Assembly: GCF_003265705.1 (NCBI RefSeq)
Contig: NW_020312902.1
Location: 12,073,093-12,137,092, forward strand
Length of the DNA: 64,000 nt
Source of the DNA: Callorhinus ursinus
Taxonomy: Eukaryota > Chordata > Mammalia > Carnivora > Otariidae
Direction of reading: 5' to 3'
A model generated the notes under the pieces. It made no database searches, was not told where the DNA came from, and was given only the letters and a program-made list of their open reading frames with translations. This document shows positions 23,955 to 36,150 of the stretch, piece by piece (the stretch's first letter is position 1; the number at the start of each line of letters is the position of its first letter). Both the position numbers and the translations under genes were made by a program.

Positions 23955-25720
23955 CTGCTTAGATCCTTGTCAGTGATGCAATGGGTTTCAGAATAAAACA
24001 ATCTAAAAACCAAGGATAACATGAACATGATGCAAGTTCTTTCCTTGGGTTTTGGAGCACCATGAGAGAGAATGTGTACTGCAACAATAATTTCCCTAAG
24101 GCCCTTCAGGAGTCTCCTGTGCTCTTCCCCACCCCCATTCTTGAAATGTTAGGGATGGGGGCAGGGAGAAGGATATTCATATTCAGTCAAGCCAAAATTA
24201 TTCCTAATGGGCAAAGGGAGGGAGAACTTGAAGCACTCATATATTATTAGCTTTTGTTTGGTTACAACATTATTGTTACATGTTTAAAGGCATTGATGAT
24301 ACTATATATTTTGGAGACTCCAGAGTTTGAAAATGTTCATTATTAGAGCTTGTCCAGATGGTATTGGAAACAAAAGTACACAGACTCATAATGGCTCTCT
24401 GAATTTTTTCCATATTACACAATTCTTTCAAACTGAAATAATGCTGTTATAATTACCCATAATTACCCATGTGGGCAGAGATGATGGTAAATAAGGACAA
24501 GATTTCTATTACATTAATTGAAGCTTGTCTGCCCAACTATCGGGTTGGGCTGGCTGATTTAAACAGGAAACCTTCTGTATTATATTGAGGTTTATATATA
24601 GATGGTTTGTAATACGTTCTATGTGGGAAATATTGATTACTAATACCATTTTATGGGATAATAGCACTTCAGTAAGTTTGGAATTGAAGTACAATTCCAT
24701 ATTTACTCTTAAGTGACTCCAATGAACATTCCACGAGCAAGCATTTTCATTTTATCTGTAGGCTACATGATATCATCACTTTAAGCCACAAAACACTGAC
24801 CAAGGGCAGCCAGTAGCCAAGATCTAGGAGACAGCTTGACCTTGTGCTTCATCCAAGAGGGATTCAACTTCCAGTCAACCTCCCACTTAAACCAACAAGA
24901 AATTCATATTTGGCCAAATTCACATCAACCTGAAACATAGTTTGGGAAGCCCAGCTTTCAAATCACAACTATTTTTTATATTATCCCCCTTTCCTACTAA
25001 TTAATTGGCTTCTTAGTCTGAAAATGTATTCACAAAGACAGAAGAAAAACAACACTTAAAAGTTCCAGAATCCTTCAGGGCATTATTTTAGAATTTTGCA
25101 GGTGGACCCTTCATGTATATTAACATATTAATCCTCACCACTGTCTTCTAGACTAGGGATCATCCGCATTTTAAAGATAAGTAAACTCTTGCCCATCAGA
25201 TATAAAGAAGTGCTGGAACAAAATTTAGACTGAGACTTAAAGATCTGGCTTACTTTTGTAGTGTACTTTTTATTTTATAATAATAGGTAATAGATTTCCA
25301 ATATGCCCCATACCAAGATTCCCCTATTATTAACATTTTACAGTACTAAGTTGTATTCACTATTAATGGATATTGAAACAATACTATTAATTTTATCCTT
25401 TTTTTTCAGATTTCCTAAGGTTTTCTTTAATGTCACTATGATAGCCCATACTTATAGAGTGGAGAGTTATACTACAGCTCCTTAAGAATGGATACATTTG
25501 GATGAATTATCCAAATTTGGATAACTATCTAGATAAATTATTTGGAGTTCTTTTGCATGGGAGATTTGTCATTTCTTTCCCATTGTTTCCCTCATGTATT
25601 TATTTATATCAGTATATCCTCATGGATATTTATTTTACATGTTGGGATTGTAATCCATTTCTACTTTGTTGCTTCAAGTCTGAAATCCAGATGTTGACAA
25701 GACCACACTTCCTCCAAATC
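23955..25720. other. unassigned sequence with a possible MIR trace
   Basis: No gene recognised. A weak antisense MIR-like trace occurs at about 25120-25240 ('taatcctcaccactgtcttc', 'gcattttaaagataagtaa'). The rest is unique-looking AT-rich DNA with chance ORFs. Confidence 0.4.
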
Positions 25721-25739
25721 CTCTAGGAGAGGATCCTTT

Positions 25740-26035
25740 CTTGTCTCTCCAGCTTCTAATAATGGTAGGTGTTCCTTGGTTTGAGACAGAATAACTCCAG
25801 TCTCTGCTTCTGTCTTCATGTGACTATTTTCCCTCTGTCCCTATTTCTGTGTCTCATCTCTTCTTATAGGTACATTGTTCATACTGGATTAGGGCCCTTC
25901 CAGCTGACCTCATCTTAACTTGATTACATCTGCAAAAGTCATGTTTCTGCATAAAGTCACATGCAATGGTACTGGGGGTTAGAACATCAACATAACTTCT
26001 TTGGAGGGACACAGTTCAACCCATCAACAACAGGT
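25740..26035 (-). mobile_element. MLT1-type MaLR LTR fragment, antisense
   Basis: Contains 'ctcttcttataggtacattg', 'gattagggcccttccagctg', 'acctcatcttaacttgatta', 'cagtactgg'-like text and 'ggagggacacagttcaaccc'. This is the antisense 5' part of a MaLR LTR, truncated compared with 8846-9356. Confidence 0.75.
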
Positions 26036-26229
26036 AGAGTGGTTTCAGAATTGTTAGCCCATATCCCTGTGGGAAACAACTTCTTCAGCTGGAGTACAGT
26101 TCTTATGTACAATTCTTTTTGCCTTTAGTCTTAGAGAGTCTACTCCTTCCCCTAATTATATCAACAACTTTTCTTCCATCCTCTTCAATGAGATTGTTTC
26201 ATACACTTTCAATACAGTTAGATTTTTTC

Positions 26230-27130
26230 ATATTCTGCATTCTGTGACATCTTAAATGATTTTTTTTTAATTTGTATAAATTAAAGTTCACTCTTTGTGC
26301 TGTAAAGTTTTCTAAGTCTTGGTGAGTGTCAAATGTCATGTACCACCATTACAGTATTATCCAGAATAGTTTCACCACCTCAAAAAACAACATGTACCTC
26401 ACTTCTTCAAACTTCTCCTACCCAACATCTGTCAACCACTGATTTGCTTATTGTCTCTATAGTTTTGCCTTTTCTGGAATGTCATCTAAATGAAATCAAA
26501 CAATGTAGCCCTTTCAGACCAGCTTTGTCTACTTAGCAATTTGCTTTTGAATGCATCCATGTGTTTGGTGGCTTGAGAGCTTTTTTAAAAATCAGTTTAA
26601 TAATATTCCATTGGGTGGATGTATGGCAGTTTGCTTATCCACTCACCTATCAAAGGATATCTTGTGGTTGCTTCCACTTTTAGGTGATTTTGAATTAAGC
26701 TGCTGTAAATATTCAAATCACACAGATATTTGTGTGGGACAGGTTCAAATTAGGCAAATAGCTAGAAGTACATTTGCTGGATTGTAAGGTAAGACCAAGT
26801 CGAATTTTGTAAGAAACTGCCTGCCAAGCTATTCTTCGAAGTGGTTGTACCATTTTGCATTCCCACCAACAATAAAGGAAAGGTCCCCATTGTTCTGCAT
26901 CCTTATCAGCAGTTAGTGTTGTCATTTTTTTTATTTGAGCCATAATAATAGGTCTACAGTGATATCTCATTATTTTAATTTGATTTCCCTAATGACAAGT
27001 AATGTTGAGCATCTTCTCATATGCTTATTTCGCATTTGTGCATCTTTGGCAAGATATATGTTTAGATCTCTTGCCTTTTTAAAAACTAAGTGATTTGTGT
27101 TCTTATTTTGGAGTGAACATCTGTTTTTTA
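26230..27130 (-). mobile_element. old L1 (L1M) ORF2 end and 3' region, antisense
   Basis: Antisense L1 text: 'aaacaatgtagccctttcag', 'taatattccattgggtggat', 'ttgcattcccaccaacaata', 'gatatctcattattttaatt' and 'gatttccctaatgacaagta'. These correspond to the degenerate ORF2 C-terminal region. ORFs read through it are chance translations. Confidence 0.85.
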
Positions 27131-27169
27131 ACGTATAATTTGAAATTATAGTGTAGGAAGGACTGTCTG

Positions 27170-27345
27170 TATGGGCCAGGCACTCTGGCATGTATTACTT
27201 ACTTCATTCTAGCCTAAACTTATTCCAATGAGGCAGGTATCATGATTCCCTTTTACATATAAGAAATCTAAGATAAGAGATCTAACCTAGTATTTGGAAC
27301 ACACAGCCACTAAGCCAACAGCCAGTAAGAGGTAATATGGTCTTT
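27170..27345 (-). mobile_element. MIR SINE, antisense (diverged)
   Basis: Recognisable 'gggccaggcactctggcatg', 'gaggcaggtatcatgattcc' and 'cttttacatataagaaatct' in antisense MIR order. Confidence 0.6.
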
Positions 27346-27899
27346 TTCCAATAGATTCTAAAAGTGATTTTCAGACCTATCAGCTTCCTTTTCTGTTACA
27401 AATATTTTTATATCCTATTTACTGCCACAAAATAATACCCATAAATCATATAACCTACTTAAACACATAATAAAACAATATAAAACCTTATAATATGAAG
27501 GAGAAATAAGAGGAAAGAGAAAAAAGAGAAAAATATAAATTTACATATATATAGATACGTGTGCATGATCATATTAGATTATAATTCTAGTAGCACCACT
27601 TAAAATTAATTTAGATGTAAAACAACAGAAGTTTTCCATATGAGACCCTCAGGAATTTAATATAAAATTATATGAGTAGATGCTAGAATAAATAACATCA
27701 GATGAAGTATTAGTCAACCAGATTTGAGTATAGTACAAGAAGGAGAGATAATGCTTATGTGAAATAGGGAAAACATGCCAGGAGAAATTGTAAAATCTTG
27801 AAGTGGAGAAATGAGGAAGAATAAAGTCTTTGCAAATAAGTGGTATTCAAAAGTCATGCAGGATGTAGAATAATTCTTTATTGGATGATACAACCATGC
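27346..27899. other. unassigned AT-rich sequence
   Basis: No gene or named repeat recognised. Contains 'tttacatatatatagatac' low-complexity text. Confidence 0.4.
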
Positions 27900-28511
27900 A
27901 TTGCAGGATATTTATTTATTTTTTATTTTTTTATTATGTTAGTCACCATACAGTACATCATTAGTTTTTGATGTGGTGATCCACACTTCATTGTTTTCGT
28001 ATAACACCCAGTGCTCCATGCAGTATGTGCCCTCCTTAATATCCATCACCGGGCTAACACATCCCCCCACCCCCTCCCCTCTAACACCCTCAGTTTGTTT
28101 CTCAGAGTCCACAGTCTCTCATGGTGCATCTCTCCCTCCGATGTCCCCCCCTTCATTTTTCCCTTCCTTCTCCTAGTGTCCTCCATGCTGTTCCTTATGT
28201 TCCACAAATAAGTGAAACCATATGATAACTGACTTTCTCTGCTTGACTTATTTCACTTAGCATAATCTCCTCCAGTCCCATCCATGTTGATGCAAAAATT
28301 GGGTATTCATCCTTTCTGATGGCTGAGTAATATTCCATTGTATATATGGACCACATCTTTTTTATCCATTCATCTGTTGAAAGACATCTCGGCTCTTTCC
28401 ACAGTTTGGCTATTGCGGACATTGCTGCTCTGAACATTGGGGTGCCTATGGCCCTTCTTTTCACTACATCTGTATCTTTGGGGTAAATACCCTGTAGTAA
28501 ATTGCAGGATA
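27900..28511 (-). mobile_element. 5'-truncated carnivoran L1, antisense
   Basis: A 590-base L1 3' end inserted antisense: A-rich tail (as T/A text at about 27911), 3' UTR, then the C-terminal end of ORF2. The insertion is flanked by 11-base direct repeats 'attgcaggata' at 27900-27910 and 28501-28511. An 89-codon minus-strand reading (28464-28195) matches the ORF2 C-terminus ('DEWIKKMWSIYTMEYYSAI') but runs past the normal stop region and is defunct. Confidence 0.92.
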
Positions 28512-29711
28512 CTTAGCATCCCTGTCACCCATTCACTAGATTCTAGTCAAGCCCTTCGTTGTGATAAACCAAAACATACTCCAAATTTCCTTGGATGCCC
28601 CCTTATTCTAAATCCTTACACTCATCATTCTTATTTGTGATAAGTAATTTGAGGATTATCGTGACTCAAGTCAGGTTGTAAAATTTTTTAACATTTTGGA
28701 AATTTTGATGGCTATAAAAGTATTGAAAGTCTTAAATTTTTCTAGCTCATGGTCTTGAATCAAGTGGATCGAATCTTGGATAGCAAATAAGCCTTATGAA
28801 AATTAGTAAAATACATTATATAGAATAGAATCAAATACTTTCAATTTGGGCCAAAACTGGACCCCAAAAATCTTAAAATTGTCCCCATGGTCCTGCCTCA
28901 TGTGCCTCTCAGCCACAGAATCAGGATGTTTTTCCAATATTGCAGAATAGGCTGTGAAAAATCATTGGTTTCCTCTCAATGATCATCCATTAGGTATTGT
29001 TACTAAGAATTGTACTAGGTAGATATGGAGAATACCTATATAATAAAAAAAAAGTCCCTTGTTTCAACTTTCTACCCTCCTTAACTCTCATGTTAGAGAT
29101 TAAGGGCACATGGCAATCAGTCTTAATAAGCCAGTATGGTCTTGTCATCTTTTCATTTATCTTGACATAAATCTGTATTTTCAGCATGGGTCACCTTTTG
29201 CGTAGGGCATTGAGGGATTTGGGAACCGATCAAAAAGAGATATGACCACTAGGTGGCAGTAGCACATACAAGGTTCGTTTTAGCAACCCTCTGACAGGTT
29301 TGCAGGTGGAGAAATTCCTTATAGCGTGAGACCACACAGGGGTCACAAGAACGGGAAAACTGTTCGGAAGGGAAACAGGGCAAGGAACTACCAGGGAGAG
29401 CTGGATCAGAGAGGAGGCTTAATATCGATCTAGGTGATGGGTGATGTTGCTCAGCAGTGTGCTGGGAAGTCTCTGGGTCAGAGAGCTGCGAAAGGGGGCA
29501 GCAGCTTAAGGTATGTACAGCCCCGGAGCTTATCTATAGCTAACATATGTTGGGCAAAGTTTCATGGGTATGCAAAGTAGGCAGGCTCTAAGTGGCTAAA
29601 AATCTGTGTATTTGGGTTATGTTTAAAATAATAGTGTGTTAAAAAAAGGAATTTGGTGCCAGTAGGCTTTTGAGCTACTGGGTCTCGATCCCCTATGAGA
29701 AACTAAACCAC
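28512..29711. other. unassigned sequence containing a CTCF-like motif
   Basis: No gene or transposon recognised. The most notable element is the motif at 29246-29259. The surrounding 29190-29600 is somewhat GC-richer than its neighbours. Confidence 0.4.
29246..29259 (+). promoter_or_regulatory. CTCF core-motif match
   Basis: The sequence CCACTAGGTGGCAG matches the well-known CTCF core (CCA-C/N-AGRKGGCA). It lies outside recognisable repeats, which is consistent with a chromatin-boundary or loop-anchor site on the plus strand. Occupancy cannot be judged from sequence. Confidence 0.6.
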
Positions 29712-29850
29712 AGATGGCTGAGTAATATTCCATTGTATATATGGACAACATCTTTTTTATCCATTCATCTGTTGAAAGACATCTCAGCTCTTTCCACAGT
29801 TTGGCTATTGTGGACATTGCTGCTCTGAACATTGGGGTGCATATGGCCAA
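29712..29850 (-). mobile_element. internal L1 ORF2 fragment without 3' end
   Basis: About 139 bases from 'gatggctgagtaatattcca' to 'ggggtgcatatggcc' that match the ORF2-end segment at 28318-28452 with about four differences. The fragment lacks the L1 3' UTR and poly(A), so it is not an ordinary 3'-anchored insertion. Confidence 0.85.
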
Positions 29851-29924
29851 TATGTGGAAGTCAACTTCGGCTCATTTATATAGCAGGGAGACTCTGTTAG
29901 ATGGTGGAATGAAGGTGAATTTGG

Positions 29925-30128
29925 AATCAGAGATCAGGATTTGAAGTCCTTATTTTATCTCTGATTAGCTGTGTGACCTCTGTAAATCCCATTACCTTTG
30001 ACAATCTCAGCTATCTAATGGGGAAACAAGAGGATCATAATACCCAACCAATAAGACTGGAATGAGTATTAAATGAGATAACACATGCTGATCATCCCAT
30101 ACATAGTATATGTTCAGGAAATAGTTGT
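29925..30128 (+). mobile_element. MIR SINE, sense
   Basis: Sense MIR order: 'gaatcagagatcaggatttg', 'gattagctgtgtgacctctg', 'ctatctaatggggaaacaag' and 'agtattaaatgagataacac'. Confidence 0.75.
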
Positions 30129-31743
30129 CTCCATGGTCCTCTCTCCGACTTTGGGGTATGTCTTAATTTGAGGGCTCTTAGACAACAAAACTTCACCAAG
30201 AGCTTGCATGCTGGTAGTTTATTTTGGGAAGTGATCTCAGGAATCATAAATGGAAGGCAGGAGGGAGGGAATCAGGAAAAGAGGGAAAGTTTTGTACAGA
30301 TGTGGACTAAGGAACACACTGAATGTGCCTCAGGATTACTCACCAGAGGAACAGAAGAAAATGGACTTATTCTCTGGGTACTTCCCTCCACCCCACTTAA
30401 TTGGGATGTTAACTCCTTTTCCTTTCTAGTCTGTATGTGTGAGTGCTGGTTGGTTTCCAAAGCTATCCAATAATGTCGACTTTACAAAGCCAGAGAAGCA
30501 AAAGGGCAGAGAGCCAGAGCCGTGACGCTCTTGGGTGAGATGCTTTGCAGTTACTCCTGCAGGAGGCTCCTTGCTACAGCAGTGGGTGGAATACAAGGTG
30601 GGCCAAAGGATGGTGAAGGGGGAGCACATGGTTTGTCCAGTGGAGTGTGCTAGATGAACAGAAGAGAGGCAACTATCCGATTACAGGCAAACCCATCTTA
30701 GAAGGAAGGGGTTATTTTTAATAAAACCACGAGCTAGCTTATTGAATTTTCAGCTCAGATGTATAGCATTTTTTTTTTTTTTTTTTTTTTTAGGCTACAT
30801 GCTTTCCAGTTCTCCTTGATGATTTCAGAACAGGGCTAATTTTAGATATTTGATTGTCTATTTCTTTGTAAGAAGATAAAGTGATAAAACACATGATTTT
30901 CCCATTCTATTAAATTCTTTTGGTTGCAAGGGACTGAGGCTTTCTCATTTTACTTAAAGCACCAGGATTATTTAGAAAGCTATACATGTATGATAACCCA
31001 GGGCACTTCTTGGGGTAGGCATTGTTAATTCGTGCACCTTCCACTGTCCTTGCTTTTCTGAGAGGGGAGAGAAGTGGCACTTTAAAAATATGTGGGGGCA
31101 TTCCTGGGACTATTCCATTTAATGAATTTGTACCCAGGAGTGAGCATGAGCTGGAAGATGGGAATCTTCTGTCTCCTTGGTCATTCTCTATCACAACAAG
31201 AATATCACATAAAATCCTGGGGAGATTATAATGTTTAGAGAAGCATATTTTTCACATACAATTTCTTCCAAAAGCAAGACAGTCACTTCATCTGGTACTC
31301 AATGAAAGAAACCATGATTTGCTCCAAAGCTAGAAGAAAAAGAAGAAAAAAAAAGAGATACTTTAGTGTCTGTAGTGGCATTTTCCCCAAAGGACTTTCA
31401 AGGGAAATGATGACTATCTTCAATGTCTGTTGTATGCACTCACTATAGAATCTGAATTCGAAGTAAAATGTGATGTAACTGACAAGCCAGACCAGAGGAG
31501 GGAAAGGAACTCAGTAATACTGAGACCATTGAAATGCCTGAGTTCTCTCCTTTTCTGATAGCTTTCCCTTTCCATATACTATTGACCTTTTTTCCCCTTT
31601 ATGTTGCTGCTTATAACTTTGGTTCACTCATAGCTTTGACATATGAGGACTGTCATAGATCAAATTCTGTTTTAAAGCATCCTTTGATTATCCCTCAATC
31701 TGCTAATGGCCTAATTTTCTTTTTTCTTTCTGTTTTGTTTTGT
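30129..31743. other. unassigned sequence with a 23-base poly(T)
   Basis: No gene recognised. The 101-codon plus-strand ORF at 30168-30473 overlaps an opposite-strand ORF and has no known domain. A poly(T) run of 23 bases lies at 30769-30791. Sequence near 30915-31200 ('ttttggttgcaagggactga') may be an old unclassified repeat. Confidence 0.4.
30769..30791. repeat. poly(T) tract
   Basis: Twenty-three consecutive T residues. No SINE or LINE body is recognised on either side, so it may be a homopolymer expansion or the tail of an unrecognised minus-strand retrocopy. Confidence 0.9.
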
Positions 31744-31744
31744 T

Positions 31745-31965
31745 TTTAGCTTGAATTCTTTTTTTTAAAGATATTTATTTATTAGAGAGAGAGAATGAGA
31801 GATAGAGAGCACGAGAGGGAAGAGAGTCAGAGGGAGAAGCAGACTCCCTGCTGAGCAGGGAGCCCGATGCGGGACTCGATCCTGGGACTCCAGGATCATG
31901 ACCTGAGCCGAAGGCAGTCGCTTAACCAACTGAGCCACCCAGGCGCCCCTTTAGCTTGAATTCTT
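31745..31965 (-). mobile_element. Can-SINE, antisense, young
   Basis: Full antisense SINE: 'aaagatatttatttattaga', GA-rich middle, 'gactccctgctgagcaggga', 'gatcatgacctgagccgaag' and 'cacccaggcgcccc'. The 16-base target-site duplications 'tttagcttgaattctt' at 31745-31760 and 31950-31965 are perfect, which indicates a recent insertion. Confidence 0.95.
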
Positions 31966-33006
31966 GAGACTCTATTTGACCCAGACCATTATTTTTGCAG
32001 GGGTTCTAACACTGCCACTGACCAACCTGACAGTTTACTGGGTATTTTGGGTATTATTGTCCTAGAATCCCAACATCCTTGGGGATAAGACAGGGTCATA
32101 GAGTCTGCATAGGGTTTTGCAAAGAACAAACAGGAGCTGTGGGTGAGCCAGCTTACATAGATGGTGTCTGTGGCTCTGGCAGGCAGTCTGAGAATGGATC
32201 TATTTACCATCAGTTGTTTAGTACCAAAAAAAGAGTATTCTCCACTTCACTGGCCAATAGCCAGCTAATATCCTGTACATCATTCAGATAAAAATGCAGC
32301 CAGAATGGAAGCTGCTTTAGCAAGAATTCCGTTTCCAAGGATCCTTGCATTTTTCTCTCTTACTGCTTTCGAACTTTTCCAATTGTCTTCAACATATAAG
32401 ACCCATGATTTCTTTTATACTCTGACATTCTCACTTAACTCTCTCTTGATTAATAATAAAAAAAAACTCTTATTCTAAACTTCCTTGGGGACAGGTTGAT
32501 TCAGAGTAATTTACAAGTTGTGGGCATTAAAATTTTAAAGTTTGTTTTGATATTTAAGAATATCCTAAGCTGATGAGGACATGGGCTTAGCTTCAATCAA
32601 GGGCAAGGAGGAAATATTATGTGGTGACATGGCCACTGAAATCTACTCGAAACCCAGACAGTGTAGACAATATTTGGTTGGATTTAATAAAAATGCATGA
32701 GTTCTATTAGATCAAATATTAAATATCTTATCTTCAGAACATTGTTCCCAAATAATGAAACATTATTATTTATTACTATAAATTTGCCGATTTCTCGAGG
32801 AACTTGAGTGTAAAGTGGATGTAAAGTGAGATGACATGTTGTGTGAAAGGAGAGAGATAAAATTCATCAAAGTTTAATCTTTTTTAGTCAGTCATGACTG
32901 AGTACATTTTTATAGAATATAAAATATATTCTAAGGTTAAATTAGTTTTGGGATCTTTAAAATTTCTTTTATTCTTTGAGTGCTTCAGGTCATGGCTCAT
33001 TCTCTG
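31966..33006. other. unassigned sequence
   Basis: No gene or confident repeat. Overlapping opposite ORFs at 31989-32291 have no recognisable motif. Confidence 0.4.
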
Positions 33007-33007
33007 A

Positions 33008-33218
33008 GAGAGGTGGTCTTTTTTAATTTTAAATATTTTATTTATTTATTTGAGGGGGGTTTGAGTGGGGACGAGAGAATCCTAAGCAGACTCCGCACTG
33101 AGCATGGAGCCTGATGCAGGGCTTGATCTCACAACCCTGAGATCATGACCTGAGCCGAAACCAAGCATCAAATGTTTAACCTACTGAGCCATCCAGGTGC
33201 CCCAAGGGAGGTGGTCTT
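33008..33218 (-). mobile_element. Can-SINE, antisense
   Basis: Antisense SINE with 'aatattttatttatttattt', 'gagcatggagcctgatgcag', 'gatcatgacctgagccgaaa' and 'gccatccaggtgcccc'. Target-site duplications 'gagaggtggtctt' (33008-33020) and 'ggaggtggtctt' (33207-33218) are almost identical. Confidence 0.92.
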
Positions 33219-34090
33219 ATTGTAGTCTCAAATGATAGAGTATGTTTAGGCTTTTAAAAATATATAAATTAAATTTCACATCTCTTTCTAACATGTACCA
33301 TAGCATATAGGCTGTATCAAGACGTTCCCAATGTCATTATGAAGAGTAATAATGCAAAATTTGAATCATTGAGGCAAAACTTGAAATGTATTCATCCAAC
33401 TATCCTTTCATCCTTAAACTATTCTTAATTATCTGCATTAGGGGGAAAACCTGCTTGTGTTTGAATAAGATGCAGAGGTGCATGAAACAAAAACCTTGAA
33501 GGATCTATATAAACAATTACAATACAAAACAGCATATGTTAAATGTTATAACAAAGGTATTAATATGATTTCTGAGTTAAACATGGAAGAAGTTAGCTGG
33601 ATGCATCCCATTAGCTCGGTGGACCGAGAAAGCTTCCATGATGAAATAGACATTTGGATGATCCTCCAGGAAGGGTAAAAGTTTAAGGGGTACTGGGCAG
33701 GGAAGGAAGAGAACTACAGGCAAGAGAAATGGTGCAGCAAAGCATAAAAAGCAACTTGGGGAAAGTTCCTGGTAAATGTAGAATTGGTAGAGGAAAATTC
33801 CAGAAAACGGGCCAGAAAAGAAAGGCTGAAGTAAGCATGTTGGGTACATTGAATGCCAAGTTAATGAGTTTTGGTCATTTCCTCTGTTCAATAGATGGAA
33901 CATAAATAGGTTATCAGAAGTGTCAGCAATTAATCTGCTGATGCCCCAAAGACTGCAAAACACAGTTCAGCTATTTATTTGATTATATCTTAAAAACAAA
34001 ATTTTCCTTTATGCATTTCCTTCTGACTTTAAGAAAGGCAATATACTTCCAAAGATGGACAAGGTGGTTTACTATAAGCTGTCTCATTCT
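33219..34090. other. unassigned sequence, possible old repeat
   Basis: No gene recognised. The text around 33620-33800 ('gatcctccaggaagggtaaa', 'gcaagagaaatggtgcagca') resembles an old antisense LINE/L2-like region, but not firmly. The 128-codon minus ORF at 33577-33963 has no known motif. Confidence 0.35.
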
Positions 34091-34091
34091 T

Positions 34092-35140
34092 TTATTTATT
34101 GAAGAATAATTAACATACAGTATTATGTTAGTTCCAGGTGTACAATATAATGATTCGGCAATTCTGCATATTACTCGGTGCTCATCACCATAAATGTACT
34201 TTTAATCCCCTTCACTTATTTCATCCACCCCCCCACCTACATCCCCTCTGGCGACTACCACTTTGTTGTGTATATTTAAGAACCTATTTTTTGGGGGGAG
34301 CACCTGGGTAGCTCAGTTGGGTAAGCAGCCAATTCCTGGTTTTGGCACTGGCCATGATCTCAGGGTCCTGAGATTGAGCCCCATGTCAGGCTCTGCGCTG
34401 AGTGGAGAGTCTGCTTGTGGATTCTCTCTCTCCCTCTCCCTCTGCTCCTTTCCCCACTCTCTCTCTCTCTCAAATAAAGAAATAAGTAAATAAATAAATC
34501 TTTAAGAATCTATTTTTTGTATCTCTTTTCTTTGTCATTTGCTTTGTTAAATTCTACATGTGAATGAAAGCATGTGGTATTTGTTTTTCTCTGACTGACT
34601 TCACTTAGCATTATATACTCTAGATCCATCTATCTTCTTGCAAATGGCAGGATTTCATTATTTTTTATGGCTGAATAGTATTCCATCATGTATCTATAAC
34701 ACATCTTCATCCATCGATGGACACTTGGGTTGTTTCCATATCTTGGCTATTGTAAATAATTTTGCAATAAACATAGGAATGCATATATCTTTTCAAATTA
34801 ATATTTTTGTTGTCTTTGTGTAAATACCCAGTAGTGGAATTATTGGCTCATATGGTATTTCTATTTTTAATTTTTTGAAGAACCTCCATACTGTTTTCCA
34901 CAGTGGCTGCTCCAGTTTGCGTTCCTACAAACAGTGCACGAGGGTCTCGTTTTTTCCACATTCTCACCAACGCTTGTTTTTTATTCTGTTTTTGATTTTA
35001 GCTATTCTGTCAGGTGTGAGGTGATATCTCATGGTGGTTTTGATTTGCATTTCCTTGATGATGAGTGATGATGAGCATCTTTTCATGTGACTGTTGGCCA
35101 TCTGTATGTTGTCTTTGTCACATTCTTTTATATATTCATT
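34092..35140 (-). mobile_element. older carnivoran L1 3' part, antisense, with nested SINE
   Basis: Antisense L1: 3' UTR from 'tattgaagaataattaacat' at about 34098, interrupted by a SINE (34277-34518), then the ORF2 C-terminal region ('taatagtattccatcatg'-like, 'gtaaatacccagtagtggaa', 'gatatctcatggtggttttg'), ending near 35135. More diverged than the young L1s at 3.2 and 57.5 kb. Translations carry many stops. Confidence 0.88.
34277..34518 (+). mobile_element. Can-SINE, sense, nested in L1
   Basis: Head 'gagcacctgggtagctcagt', CT-rich tract, tail 'aaataagtaaataaataaat'. Target-site duplications 'taagaacctatttttt' (34277-34292) and 'taagaatctatttttt' (34503-34518) differ at one base. The duplicated target is L1 3' UTR sequence, so this SINE is younger than the L1 that holds it. 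Confidence 0.94.
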
Positions 35141-35925
35141 CTTTTATCTATTTCTTTTTTACACAAATTAGCTGGAATAGAAATATTTCCTTATTATTTG
35201 ATGCAGTTAATCACTGAAGAGCAAAACTACACTTTATCCTCTCTCTGTCCAATTTACTTGAGTGGAGCATCTCCATGCACCTGGAAGATTATTGTGTTTT
35301 TAGATGTTGATTCTTAGAAAAACGGACATGGGCTGGAGCAGTGAAATAGATGGTTGTTCCCTGGCCAGCACAAACATCTCTATCTTGTAGATGCTCAGAT
35401 GGAGATGTTTGATGCTTGATATGAGTAGAAAAAATATTAACTGCTATTAGCTAGGAGATATGACATCATTAACAGGACGCTATCATTGGTTGTCTGAATC
35501 CTCTAATAAAGTATAGTTGAAGAGATGCAAAGAATGTTAGAAGCTTCAATAAAAGAAAATTAAACACACTCAAACTTGCATACTGAAAATTGATGAAATT
35601 TGGAGGGGTTTTGACTATCTTTAGCAAGAAAATAGAAAAGAAAAAAAACAGTACAATGAACGTAACCTACCTAAAGGGACACTTGACAAGCCAAATGGAA
35701 GGTACAGAACTTTGCACTCAGGGGGATATTCAATAACTATTCATTGACAATGGTGAAAATCAGACAATAGTTTAGAACTTAGGAAATCAAACATATGTGT
35801 TTTTATTATTGGATATTTTTCTAGATCTCTGCTGTTTCATCCATTGTTTTTAGGTTCACATGGTAAAGTAAACTGTGCTCTTTGGGCCTTAGTCTTCTCA
35901 CTGGTAAAATGAAACATTTGGACAA
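35141..35925. other. unassigned sequence
   Basis: No gene recognised. A short MIR-like trace ('ctcttgggccttagtcttct'-type text) lies near 35875-35925. Confidence 0.35.
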
Positions 35926-35929
35926 GGAT

Positions 35930-36150
35930 CAGAAAATTGTAGCCCAAGGGCCAAATCTGGCTTGTTGTAAGTCTTTATAAATAAAGTGTTACTAAATTTA
36001 GACATGCCTATTTGTTTATGTACTGTTGGTGGCAGCTTTTGGGTGATGACAGGTGAGTTATGTAGTTGCAACAGAGATTAGATGTTCTTCTGTAAAGCGG
36101 TAACTATTTATCCATCCCTTATGAAACAAATTTGCCTACCCTGGGCTGGA
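35930..36150 (+). mobile_element. hAT-like MER element ('GGGGTCGGCAAAC' type)
   Basis: Contains 'gtagcccaagggccaaatct', 'ggcttgttgtaagtctttat', 'aataaagtgttactaaattt', 'gttgcaacagagattagatg' and 'aatttgcctaccctgggctg'. This is the same non-autonomous DNA transposon type as the copy at 45303-45530. I do not recall its exact family name. Confidence 0.65.

Noticed and set aside
30168..30473. 101-codon plus-strand ORF.
   Set aside because: No recognisable motif, overlaps an opposite-strand ORF, and no splice or promoter support; likely chance.
30769..30791. Poly(T) as the tail of a minus-strand processed pseudogene.
   Set aside because: No gene-like body follows and no target-site duplication could be found.
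33577..33963. 128-codon minus-strand ORF.
   Set aside because: Composition and context suggest an old repeat; no known domain.
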